Part shown: positions 18,256 through 26,545 of the stretch, piece by piece | How positions within the stretch are numbered: position 1 is the stretch's first letter | How the letters are laid out: every line of letters begins with the position of its first letter | Assembly (NCBI GenBank): GCA_021298085.1 | Contig: JAJTDE010000050.1 | Span: forward strand, 1-32,696 | From: Rubrivivax sp. | GTDB lineage: Bacteria > Pseudomonadota > Gammaproteobacteria > Burkholderiales > Burkholderiaceae_C | DNA length: 32,696 nt | Reading direction: 5' to 3' | The notes under the pieces: generated by a model | The model's input: only the letters and a program-made list of their open reading frames with translations | Told to the model about the DNA's origin: nothing | Databases searched by the model: none | Program-made: the position numbers and the translations under genes

Positions 18256-18900
18256 CTAGGCAACCTTGACAGGCCCCTTGTGCCGCTGAACATCCCTCAG
18301 CAGGCGCTCGACGATGAGTTTCATGAAGTAAAAGCCGAGCTTCGGGTTCTGGTAGTAGAGCTGGTAGATCTGCTCGTCGGTCATCGTGTAGAGCTCGCAG
18401 TCGGTCTCGCAGATGACCGTGAGGGTGCGTTTCTTCTCGGGTGAGAAGAGGCCGATCTCGCCGATCAGGTTGTCAGGGCCGATGGTGTCCCCGACGCCGT
18501 CCAGGCGCAGCGTGCCGCTGGCCACGTAGTGGATCTCGTCGGCCTTGTCGCCTTCCCGGAACAGCACGTGGCCCGCAGGGTGCTTGTGCAGGTGCATGTG
18601 CGGCAGCAGCCACTCCGATACCGGCGACCGCTGGGTCACGGCCGCGATCTGCTTGGTCAGCCGCAGGATCTCGACCAGCCGCTTCGCGTTGACAGGCAGC
18701 AGGATCACGTTCAACAGGAATTCGGGCAGGACGGCGAGCTTGGCCCAGTCGAAATTCAGGTGGAACACGGCATAGATGATGAACAGCACGTTGCTGCACA
18801 GCGCCAGCAGGCGCAGCGGCACCATGCGGCGCATGGAGTGGCTGGCCAGGTAGAACACGCCGCCGATCAGGCCGACAACGGTGATGAGATCAATGTGCAT
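18256..18900 (-). CDS. Popeye-like membrane protein with cyclic-nucleotide-binding domain
   Basis: 214 aa from the ATG at 18900. Three hydrophobic helices lie at about residues 6-21, 30-48 and 55-72. A linker leads to a cNMP-binding domain (about 100-205). The phosphate-binding cassette is well kept: GEIGLF at 147-152 and R158-T159 in KKRTLT, the Glu and Arg that hold the cyclic phosphate and ribose in CRP/PKA-type domains. HVLFREGDKADEIHYVASG is the usual first beta strands. No DNA-binding domain is present, so it is a membrane sensor, not a CRP-type regulator. The layout (three helices then a cNMP fold) resembles Popeye-domain proteins. It is divergent from a large cyclase gene, with 197 bp between the starts. 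Confidence 0.85.
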   Translation of the reverse strand: MHIDLITVVGLIGGVFYLASHSMRRMVPLRLLALCSNVLFIIYAVFHLNFDWAKLAVLPEFLLNVILLPVNAKRLVEILRLTKQIAAVTQRSPVSEWLLPHMHLHKHPAGHVLFREGDKADEIHYVASGTLRLDGVGDTIGPDNLIGEIGLFSPEKKRTLTVICETDCELYTMTDEQIYQLYYQNPKLGFYFMKLIVERLLRDVQRHKGPVKVA

Positions 18901-19097
18901 GGGTGTCTCGGCTTTGTGAGGGGCCAGAACGTGGCCGCCCGTGTCGGTGCCCGATAGATTCTCCAGCAAGTCTCACGCCAGGCCGTACGCCGTGTCGCCC
19001 GGCTGCTAGAGTGGTGCTGCAGCTCAGCGAGTGCCTGTCCGACAGCCCAGCCTGGGCCGTGCGCAGATTGCTTGAGAGTGCCAGGAGCGGCCCGACG

Positions 19098-22000
19098 ATG
19101 GCCTTGCAGACGTATGTGCCTCAGGATCGGTTGCGCGCGTTGCTGCGCGGCCAGAGCCTTCCTGAACGAACACGCGGTGCGGCCCTGTTCGCCGATATCT
19201 CCGGCTTCACGGTCATGACCGAGTCGCTGACACACCGTCTGGGTGAACGGCGCGGCATCGAAGAGCTGGCACTGCGGGTCAACGCGGCCTTTGACGCGCT
19301 GATCGCCGATGTGGAGCGCCATGGCGGCAGTGTCATCGCCTTCGCGGGTGATGCCATCACCTGCTGGTTCGACGCCGTCGAACCGGACCCTTCCCGGCGC
19401 GCGGTTCGCAGCGCACAGGCCATGCAGAGCAGCATGCGGGACTTTGGCGGTCTGTCGGTCAAGGTCGGCGTGAGCGCCGGGCCGGCTCGGCGGCTGGTGG
19501 TGGGCCACCCCGGCATCCAGCGCATCGATGTGGTGGCGGGCGCCACCGTGTCGCGCGCGCCCTTGGCCGAACACCTGGCCCTGGCGGGAGAAGTGTTGGT
19601 CGACCGCGAGACCCAAGCCCATGTGCAGGCCCGTTGCACGGAAACGCGCAGCGAAGGCGCGGGCGAGGCCTTTCACGTGCTGGACCCCACCTGGTTGTGC
19701 CCGGCATCCGACGGCGCGTCGCAGGCACCCGCCGCTGCGTCACCCGCACCGCCGGTGCCACCGGTGCCACTGGAGGTGCTACTGGAGGTGCCACTGGAGG
19801 TTCTAGAGCCCTGGGTACTTCCGTTTGTGCGTCAACGGGAGTCGGCCGGGCAGGCGCTGTTCCTGAACGACCTTCGCCCGACGACGGCCTTGTTTGTTCG
19901 CTTCTCGGGCCTGGACTACGACCAGGACGCCGAGGCGGCTGCGGCGCTCGACGGCCTGGTCTGCCAGGCACAGCTGGTGCTGCAGCGGCATGGCGGCGTT
20001 CTGCTGGAGCTGAACATCGGCGACAAGGGCAGCTACCTGTACGGTTCCTTCGGGGCAGCGCAGGTGCATGAAGACGATGTCTTTCGCGCGCTGCGTGCAG
20101 CGGTGGAACTGCGGCAGCACGTCGAGACCCTGCCGATCTCGGTTCAGATGGGCCTCAGCAGCGGCACGATGCGCGTGGGGGGGTATGGCGGCTCGACGCG
20201 GCAGTCGTTTGGTGCCACGGGCGACGATGTGAATCTGGCGGCACGGCTGATGAGCGCGGCCGCCCCCGGCGAGCTGCTCGTGTCGGCGCGCGTCAGGCAA
20301 GCCGTTGGCGGTGAGTTCACCTTCGAGGCGCGGCCCCCGGTGCGCATGAAGGGCAAGGCAGAGCCGCTGCTCGTCTTTGCGGTGTCGGGCCTGGATGAGC
20401 GGCGCGCGATGCGCCTGCAGGAGCCCGCCTACGCGCTGCCCATGATAGGCCGTGAGGCCGAACTGGCGCTGCTGCGCGAGGGCCTGTCGGCGGTGGTGCA
20501 GGGGCGCGGGAAGGTCATCGCCATCAGTGCGGAAGCGGGCATGGGCAAGTCGCGCCTCGTGGCCGAAGGCGTCCGCCTGGCCCGACGCAGCGAGCTGCTG
20601 GGCTATGGTGGCAGCTGCCCACCGGAGGATCTGCAGACCCCCTACCGCGTCTGGCGGTCGATCTGGAGCGCCTTCTTTGACCTGGACCCCACGCTGCCGC
20701 TGCGCCGGCAGACGCGTGCCATCGAGGCCGAGCTGGCCGACCGCGTGCCGCTGCACACCGATGCCATGCCCGTGCTGGGCCCGGTGCTCGGGCTGCCGCT
20801 GCCCGACAACGACTTCACACGTGGCCTGCAGCCCGAGGACCGCAAGAGCCTGCTCGAAACCATCCTGATCGGTTGCCTGGAGTCGGCCGCGCGCGAGGCG
20901 GCGGCCGATGGCCGGGGCCTGCTGCTGGTGCTGGAAGACCTGCACTGGGTCGACCCCTTGTCCCTGGACCTGCTGGTGCTGGTGGCCCGCGCCATCGAGC
21001 AGCTGCCGGTCATGCTGCTGCTGACCTTCCGGCCAACCCAGGGCGAGGTGCATGAGCTTCCGGTGGCCAGGCTGCAGGGACTGAGGCATTTCTCCCAGGT
21101 TCCGCTGAACGCGCTGGATGCGCCCCAGTCAGAGCTGGTCATCCGCGCACGGCTGGCGCAGCTCTTTCCCGAACGCACTGGGGCGGTGCCGGCGGTGTTG
21201 ATCGACCGCATCACGCAGCGGGCGCAGGGAAATCCGTTCTACCTCGAAGAGCTGCTGAACTACCTGCATGACCGCGGCATCGATCCGCGCCATGCGGCCG
21301 CCTCAGAGGCGCTGGACCTGCCCACCAGCCTGTACAGCCTGATCCTCAGCCGCATCGATCGCCTGGACGTGCCGCAACAGCTCGCGCTGAAGGTGGCCAG
21401 CGTCATCGGGCGTGTCTTCCGGGTGAGCCACCTGAAGACGCTGCACCCGTCGCCGGGCAGCGACGACGACTTGCGAGGGGCCCTGCGCGAACTGGACCGG
21501 CTGGACTTCACGCCGCTGGCGTTGCCCGAGCCGGAGCTGACCTACCTCTTCAAGCACCTGGTGACGCTGGAGGTCGCCTACCAGAGCATGGCGCATGCCA
21601 CGCGCGTGCAGCTGCACGGCCGTTTTGCCCGCTTCCTGGACAACCTCCCACCGCAGCGGCTGGACTCGTTGGCGCCCCAGCTGGCACACCACTATCTCCA
21701 GGCGCAGATCCCGGACCGTGCGGCGCACTACCTGCAAAAGGCGGGCGACGCCGCAGCCGCGGGCTTTGCGAACCACGAGGCGCTGGACTACTACGCCCGC
21801 GCGCTGAAGCTCACGCCCAGCGACCACACGCAGGCCCGCTACGACACCTTGCTCAAGACCGAGGCGCTGCACGACATGCTGGGCCAGCACGACCAGCGGC
21901 GCGCGGTGCTGGCGGCACTGTCCGGGCTGGCCGCTGGGGTGGAAGACCCCGTGCACTGCCAGGCCCGGGTCGCCACCCGGCTGAGCCGGCTCGAGATTGA

Positions 22001-23303
22001 CGTCGGCGACTATGCTGCGGCGTTGGCCAGTGCCCGCGAGGCCATCGACGCCATCGACGCCATCGACGCCGCACAGGTCGCAGAGGCTGGGCCAGGCACC
22101 AGCGGGCCAGCCGCAGCCTTGCTGGTCGATGCCCTGCTGCTGGAGGCCCGGGCCAACTTCTTTGCCGGCCGGGTGGGGGCGGTGCGCCCGGGCTTGGAGC
22201 GCGCCTCTGCGCTGGCCAGGGCACATGGCTACGCCCGCGGGGCCTACAACGCGCTGGCCCAGGAGGGCGCCCTGGATTGGCACGCGGGCGCCTACGAGGC
22301 CGCCGAGGCCCATTGGAGTGCCGCCCTGGCCCTGATACGCCAGGCCGGGGACATTCGGCGTGAGATCGACATCCTCAATAACCTCGGCGTGGTGGCCAGG
22401 GCGCGATCCCGCTTTGCGGCGGCGGTTGACCACTTCGAGCAGGCGCAGCGCGCCGCCCGCAAGATCGGTGACCGCTCTGGCGAGGCAACCCTGTACATCA
22501 ACCTCAGCAGCGCCAGCCTGGCGTCTGCAGACTACACCGCTGCAGGCCAGTACGCCGAGGAGGCGGCGCGCATCTTTGCCGATGTGCGCGAGCCCCTGCA
22601 GCATGGTTCGGCGCTGACCAACCGGGCCGAGGCCTACCGCGAACTGGGGCAGTACGGGCTGGCCTCGGCAGCGGCCCAGGAGGCGCTGGCCTTGCTGCGC
22701 ACCAGTGGATACCGCCGTGGCGAAGCCATCGTGCTGTGGAACATCGGCCTCATCGAGTTGGCGCTGGGGCAGTTTGACCGCGCGCTGCAGACCACCACCG
22801 ACGCCATGGCATTGGCGCGTGAGATCGGTGCACGCACCACGGAGGCCAGCACCCACCTGCACCTGAGCCTGATCCACACCACGGCCGGCCGCCTGGTCGA
22901 CGCGCAGCAGGCGCTGGACGCGGCGCAGGCGCTGGTGGGCGATCTGCGCGATGCGCTGCTGGACGCTGAACTGCTGGGCGCACGCGCCAGGCTGTCCCTG
23001 GCCCAGGGCAACACGGACGGGCGCAGTCAGGCGAAGGCGTGGGTCAGCACGCTCGTGCCGATGATGGCCGCGCAGGCACCGGGTGCACCCATTCGGGTTC
23101 TGCCGATGGCGCTGTACCTGGTGGCCTGCCGTACCTTGGTGGCCTGCGCCGACCCGCGCGCTGACGCCTTGATCGAGCAGGCCCGGGCCGAACTGCACCA
23201 ACGCGCCGCGCGCATTGCCGATGTCTCGGTTCGGCGCCGCTATCTGGAGGTGGCAGAGCATCGCGCCATCCTGTCCCCCTTCGATGGACACGACCATGGT
23301 TGA
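19098..23303 (+). CDS. Soluble adenylyl cyclase-like protein: two cyclase domains, STAND-type ATPase, TPR tail
   Basis: 1401 aa from the ATG at 19098, with AGGAG ten bases upstream. Cyclase domain 1 (about 25-195) has both metal aspartates, D33 in FADISGFT and D85 in FAGDAITCW, but lacks the Asn/Arg pair (GATVSRAPLA). Domain 2 (about 258-430) has R268 where the first aspartate should be, but keeps D309-K310 (IGDKGS) and the pair N379/R383 (DDVNLAAR). The active site is therefore composite, as in animal soluble adenylyl cyclase (ADCY10), whose order C1-C2-ATPase-helical repeats this protein shares. The P-loop is AEAGMGKS (K484) and Walker B is VLEDLHWVD (613-619). A winged-helix-like region follows (about 740-830), then TPR-like repeats (about 870-1340). 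The product is most likely cAMP, inferred from family. It overlaps the caspase gene by up to 20 bp. Confidence 0.92.
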   Translation: MALQTYVPQDRLRALLRGQSLPERTRGAALFADISGFTVMTESLTHRLGERRGIEELALRVNAAFDALIADVERHGGSVIAFAGDAITCWFDAVEPDPSRRAVRSAQAMQSSMRDFGGLSVKVGVSAGPARRLVVGHPGIQRIDVVAGATVSRAPLAEHLALAGEVLVDRETQAHVQARCTETRSEGAGEAFHVLDPTWLCPASDGASQAPAAASPAPPVPPVPLEVLLEVPLEVLEPWVLPFVRQRESAGQALFLNDLRPTTALFVRFSGLDYDQDAEAAAALDGLVCQAQLVLQRHGGVLLELNIGDKGSYLYGSFGAAQVHEDDVFRALRAAVELRQHVETLPISVQMGLSSGTMRVGGYGGSTRQSFGATGDDVNLAARLMSAAAPGELLVSARVRQAVGGEFTFEARPPVRMKGKAEPLLVFAVSGLDERRAMRLQEPAYALPMIGREAELALLREGLSAVVQGRGKVIAISAEAGMGKSRLVAEGVRLARRSELLGYGGSCPPEDLQTPYRVWRSIWSAFFDLDPTLPLRRQTRAIEAELADRVPLHTDAMPVLGPVLGLPLPDNDFTRGLQPEDRKSLLETILIGCLESAAREAAADGRGLLLVLEDLHWVDPLSLDLLVLVARAIEQLPVMLLLTFRPTQGEVHELPVARLQGLRHFSQVPLNALDAPQSELVIRARLAQLFPERTGAVPAVLIDRITQRAQGNPFYLEELLNYLHDRGIDPRHAAASEALDLPTSLYSLILSRIDRLDVPQQLALKVASVIGRVFRVSHLKTLHPSPGSDDDLRGALRELDRLDFTPLALPEPELTYLFKHLVTLEVAYQSMAHATRVQLHGRFARFLDNLPPQRLDSLAPQLAHHYLQAQIPDRAAHYLQKAGDAAAAGFANHEALDYYARALKLTPSDHTQARYDTLLKTEALHDMLGQHDQRRAVLAALSGLAAGVEDPVHCQARVATRLSRLEIDVGDYAAALASAREAIDAIDAIDAAQVAEAGPGTSGPAAALLVDALLLEARANFFAGRVGAVRPGLERASALARAHGYARGAYNALAQEGALDWHAGAYEAAEAHWSAALALIRQAGDIRREIDILNNLGVVARARSRFAAAVDHFEQAQRAARKIGDRSGEATLYINLSSASLASADYTAAGQYAEEAARIFADVREPLQHGSALTNRAEAYRELGQYGLASAAAQEALALLRTSGYRRGEAIVLWNIGLIELALGQFDRALQTTTDAMALAREIGARTTEASTHLHLSLIHTTAGRLVDAQQALDAAQALVGDLRDALLDAELLGARARLSLAQGNTDGRSQAKAWVSTLVPMMAAQAPGAPIRVLPMALYLVACRTLVACADPRADALIEQARAELHQRAARIADVSVRRRYLEVAEHRAILSPFDGHDHG
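19751..19803 (+). repeat. In-frame tandem repeat in the linker between the two cyclase domains
   Basis: Short repeats of GCCGGTGCCACC and then CTGGAGGTGC-like units encode VPPVPLEVLLEVPLEVLEPW. They form a Pro/Leu/Glu/Val linker between cyclase domains 1 and 2. Such repeats can change length by slippage; each 15-bp gain or loss keeps the frame. Confidence 0.6.
22041..22070 (+). repeat. Tandem GCCATCGAC repeat (three units) in the helical tail of the cyclase
   Basis: Three perfect copies of the 9-bp unit GCCATCGAC encode Ala-Ile-Asp repeated three times inside the TPR region. Copy number changes would be in frame. Confidence 0.7.
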
Positions 23304-26178
23304 CCACAAGGCCTACTCGTCCTTCATCCGGCTGGAGACCGGCACCCACACGGCCGCGATCACCCAGATCGCGGTCACGGCCGACGGCAAGTGCCTCGTC
23401 ACGGCGGGCGAGACCACGCTGCGCGTCTGGGACATCGAGACCCGCAAGCCGCTGCGCACGTTGCTGGGCGAGGTGAGCGACCCGGCTGCGCTGTGGGACG
23501 GCAAGGTCCTGCGGTTTGCCCTCAGCCACGACGGGCGGTGGGTGGTGGCGCTTCGCTCGCGGGTGGAGGTGGGCGTCAATCGTCAGTGGGCGCAGCCCTT
23601 CACGCAGGTGCAGATTTTCGAGCTGGCCACGGGTGACCTCAGGGGTGCGTTCGACTTCCCTGGGCTGGTGTTCGACCTCGACCTCAGCCACGATGACCGC
23701 TACCTCGCGCTGGCCGTGCAACCCAGGGCAGAAGGCCCGGCGCGCGGTGTCATCGAGGTCCGTTCCTGGCGGGGTGTGCTGCGGGCCCGCTTCAAGGGGG
23801 CGCCAGAGCCCTTGGCGGCCATCGACGTCACGTCGGCCGATTGCGAGACCTTGCCGGCCTGCGCGCTGCGATTCCTGCCGCCGGAAGGCCTGGCCTCCAA
23901 CGACTACCGGCTGTTGTGGGCCGGGCGCGAACCCCATGAGGCGTCGCGCAGCCTGCTGGCCTGGTATGCGTTTACCGCGGCAGCCGGCCTGCGGGCGGCG
24001 GCCCGCATCGACACCGACTTCATCATCAACCCGGCCACGCTGGTCATCGGCCCGGCCTTCTCCGCCATCGCTGCCTACATCCATGGCGCTGACCGTTCGC
24101 TGGACAGGACCGTCTTCTGCCAGGATCACCGGGGACGGCCGGTCGTGCGCCTGGCGACCGAAGCGCGGCCGGCGGGCTTGGCGTTTTCGCCGACAGGCCA
24201 CCAGCTGCTGGTGGGCATGGCCGCCGAGCACGAGCCGGGTGTCGCGATGGTTCGGGTCAGCGTGTTCGACAACGCGCTGGGCCGGTTCACGCTGCGCAGC
24301 ACCTACTATGGTCACGACGATTCCGTGGCGGCGGCGGCATTCCTGAAGGACGGCCGTGTGGCCACCGCCGGCGGCGACAACCACTCGCTGCATGTCTGGA
24401 GCCCTGCCTTCACGGAAGGCGAGCCCTTGGGTGTGGCCCGGGGTGTCGGCCGCGAGGTTCACCGGGTCGGCATCAACGGTGTGGGCCAGATCGCCTTCGA
24501 CACGCTGCCGTCGCGCCTGCTGGCCAAGACCGACACCGGGGCTCAACGCATCTTCGACCTGCGCACTCTGACGCTGCGGCCGCGGTCACCGGAAGACCCG
24601 CCCGACTTCGGCCTGTTCTCCGAGGCCTGGCAGGTCATCGTCTTTCCGGGCTCACAGACGATCGGCCTGAAGTCCATGCGGGGCGGCGCAGATGGCGCGC
24701 GGGGCTTCACCTTTTCCAGCGGCTACCAGGAAACGGTGGAGGTGCTGACGCCGGACCTCACCCTGTTTGTCGGTGCTGACGATGAGTGGGTGATCTGGAG
24801 CACCAGCGGCTACTACGATGCCAGTGCACGGGGCGCACGCCACGTCGGCTTCCAGATCAACCGCGGCGCGCACCGAGAGGCGCTGTACGTCCCGAGTGAT
24901 CGCTTCAAGGGGTTCTACCGGCCGGACATCATCCAGGCCGTCATCGCGCATGGCAGCGAGGCGATGGCGCAGACCAGCGGGGTGACGATGGCGGCTGTCG
25001 ACGTGGCCGACATGCTGCCGCCCGTCATCGAGATGGACAAGGGCGGCGCCGAGCAGCAGGGCGAGCAGATCACCTTCGCCTTTACCGTCAAGTCACACCG
25101 GAAGGGCCATCCGGTCACGCGTGTGTGGATCCTGCATAACGGGCAGTTTGCGTGGACCGCGCCCAGCGTGAAGGCCCGGTATACCGTCACGCTGCCCTTG
25201 CGGCGCGGGCCCAACCAGTTTGCGATTCATGCAGAGACCGCCGATGCCAAGGCGATTCCGCTGGTGCAGGTGGCAACGGGTTCTGCACACGCGCAGCGTT
25301 CGACCGACGCGGATGCTGTCAAGAAGCCCGCCCAGCCGGGCAAGCTCTTTCTGCTGTGTGTGGGTGTCGCTGACTTCGAGGCGCGTGGCCCCGACGCGGC
25401 GGGTACGTTCAAGCCGCTGAAGTTTGCGCGCCAGGATGCCATCGCCATCCACAACGCCTTGGCCAAGGGCCGCTTCTCCGCAGGCCTGAACACGCGTTCG
25501 ACGAGCCTGAACCGGGCGTTCGAGTCGGTCGAGGCCAGCGTGCTGCTGGACCGCGACGCCACCCGGGCCGGCATCATCACCGAGGTTCAGCGCCTGTGCG
25601 CGCAGATCAGCCTCAGGAGCCGGGCCGCGGTGCCCCCGCGCGACGTGCTGTTTGTCTATCTCTCGGGGCATGGTGTGCGTTTCCAGGGTGAGCCCGAGCT
25701 GTACTTCTGGAACCACGATCTGCGCCTGGACCAGCTGAGCGCCACCGGGCTCTCGCTCATTGAACTCGGCAGGATCATCACGTCGGTACCCGCTGAAGTG
25801 GTGCTGGCCATCGACGCCTGCCACTCGGGCATGGCGGGCAGCAATGTCCTGCGGGGGCTTGACCCGGAAGAGCTTGCTCAGCGCATCCAGCAGGTCAACG
25901 AGCGGGGCATGTACATCCTGAATGCGGCCCGCAGCGAGCAGCTGGCCTTTGAACATGCCGACATCGGGCACGGCTTCTTCACCAAGGCGATTGTCGACAC
26001 TCTGCGCCTGGACAGGTCGCTGCTGGTTGAACAGCTCAAGCGCAAGGAGCGCACGGTCAGCATGGTCGGGCTGGCCTCGGCGGTGCAGGAGTTGGTGCCT
26101 TACTACACCGGCCACCGGCAGTCACCGGTGTGCCGCATGGTGGGCGACCTGCTCCCATTGGTGATCTTCAAGCGCTGA
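23284..26178 (+). CDS. Beta-propeller (WD40-like) / caspase-like protease
   Basis: 964 aa from the ATG at 23284, or 960 aa from 23296; both lie inside the end of the cyclase gene, so the two are translationally coupled. The first roughly 480 residues carry WD40-type repeats (TAGETTLRVWDIETRKPLRT; TAGGDNHSLHVWS). A beta-sandwich-like segment follows at about 600-680 (EQITFAFTVKSHRKGHPVTR). The C-terminal peptidase C14 domain starts near 685 (GKLFLLCVGVADFEA). The catalytic dyad is intact: H796 in YLSGHGVRF and C846 in AIDACHSGMAGS. There is no signal peptide, so it should act in the cytoplasm. Bacterial caspase homologues usually cut after Arg or Lys and several take part in cell death or defence; the target here is unknown. 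Confidence 0.92.
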   Translation: MDTTMVDHKAYSSFIRLETGTHTAAITQIAVTADGKCLVTAGETTLRVWDIETRKPLRTLLGEVSDPAALWDGKVLRFALSHDGRWVVALRSRVEVGVNRQWAQPFTQVQIFELATGDLRGAFDFPGLVFDLDLSHDDRYLALAVQPRAEGPARGVIEVRSWRGVLRARFKGAPEPLAAIDVTSADCETLPACALRFLPPEGLASNDYRLLWAGREPHEASRSLLAWYAFTAAAGLRAAARIDTDFIINPATLVIGPAFSAIAAYIHGADRSLDRTVFCQDHRGRPVVRLATEARPAGLAFSPTGHQLLVGMAAEHEPGVAMVRVSVFDNALGRFTLRSTYYGHDDSVAAAAFLKDGRVATAGGDNHSLHVWSPAFTEGEPLGVARGVGREVHRVGINGVGQIAFDTLPSRLLAKTDTGAQRIFDLRTLTLRPRSPEDPPDFGLFSEAWQVIVFPGSQTIGLKSMRGGADGARGFTFSSGYQETVEVLTPDLTLFVGADDEWVIWSTSGYYDASARGARHVGFQINRGAHREALYVPSDRFKGFYRPDIIQAVIAHGSEAMAQTSGVTMAAVDVADMLPPVIEMDKGGAEQQGEQITFAFTVKSHRKGHPVTRVWILHNGQFAWTAPSVKARYTVTLPLRRGPNQFAIHAETADAKAIPLVQVATGSAHAQRSTDADAVKKPAQPGKLFLLCVGVADFEARGPDAAGTFKPLKFARQDAIAIHNALAKGRFSAGLNTRSTSLNRAFESVEASVLLDRDATRAGIITEVQRLCAQISLRSRAAVPPRDVLFVYLSGHGVRFQGEPELYFWNHDLRLDQLSATGLSLIELGRIITSVPAEVVLAIDACHSGMAGSNVLRGLDPEELAQRIQQVNERGMYILNAARSEQLAFEHADIGHGFFTKAIVDTLRLDRSLLVEQLKRKERTVSMVGLASAVQELVPYYTGHRQSPVCRMVGDLLPLVIFKR

Positions 26179-26186
26179 TATATGCT
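26158..26186 (+). promoter_or_regulatory. Possible promoter for the PAKK-repeat gene
   Basis: TTGGTG (26158-26163) and TATGCT (26181-26186) are separated by exactly 17 bp and overlap the end of the caspase gene. The -35 match is weak (three of six). A hairpin-capable GGTGC/GCACC pair follows in the leader. The element would let the histone-like gene be expressed apart from the caspase. Confidence 0.3.
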
Positions 26187-26231
26187 CGTCTGACGGTGCC
26201 TTCCAGCACCAGCACCACCAAGGAACCGAGC

Positions 26232-26465
26232 ATGGCTACCCAGAAGGCACCCGCAAAGAAGGCCGTCGCCGCCAAGACACCGGCCAAGTCGGCACCCGCG
26301 AAGAAGACACCCGCGAAGAAGGCGGCCGCCAAGGCGGCGCCTGCCAAGAAGGCCACCCCGGCGTCGACACCTGCCAAGAAGACCAGGAAGCCGGCTGGCA
26401 TCAGCGCCCCTGTCGACATTCGGGACGACGATGGCGGGCGGGGCGGGGCCGACGTCATCCGCTGA
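26232..26465 (+). CDS. Small Lys/Ala/Pro-rich histone H1-like protein
   Basis: 77 aa. The ATG at 26232 has AGGA seven bases upstream, and an upstream in-frame ATG at 26130 lies inside the caspase gene, so the shorter form is chosen. Residues 6-52 consist of repeated PAKK/PAKS units, like the tails of AlgP and bacterial histone H1-like proteins, which bind DNA or RNA without sequence preference. The last 20 residues are acidic (VDIRDDDGG), an unusual charge contrast. The gene lies 53 bp after the caspase gene on the same strand. The Lys-rich repeats would offer many cut sites to a basic-specific caspase homologue, but that is speculation. Confidence 0.75.
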   Translation: MATQKAPAKKAVAAKTPAKSAPAKKTPAKKAAAKAAPAKKATPASTPAKKTRKPAGISAPVDIRDDDGGRGGADVIR

Positions 26466-26545
26466 CCCGCGCTGAGGCGTGACTGCGGCTTGACCGCGGC
26501 GACATCGGCCGCTGAGACGTGAACTCGACGAACCATCAAGGCCGT

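Noticed and set aside
18901..19097. A CRP-type operator in the gap between the cNMP-binding protein and the cyclase
   Set aside because: One TGTGA half-site is visible near 18915 but the matching TCACA half is absent; no confident promoter could be picked.
21303..23309. Long minus-strand open frame of 668 aa
   Set aside because: It is antisense to the cyclase TPR region and has the Gly/Gln/Arg-rich composition typical of GC-rich shadow frames.
26193..26215. GGTGC-CTTCCA-GCACC hairpin between the caspase and the PAKK gene as a terminator
   Set aside because: The stem is five pairs with no T run; it may be an mRNA leader hairpin but does not support a transcription stop.
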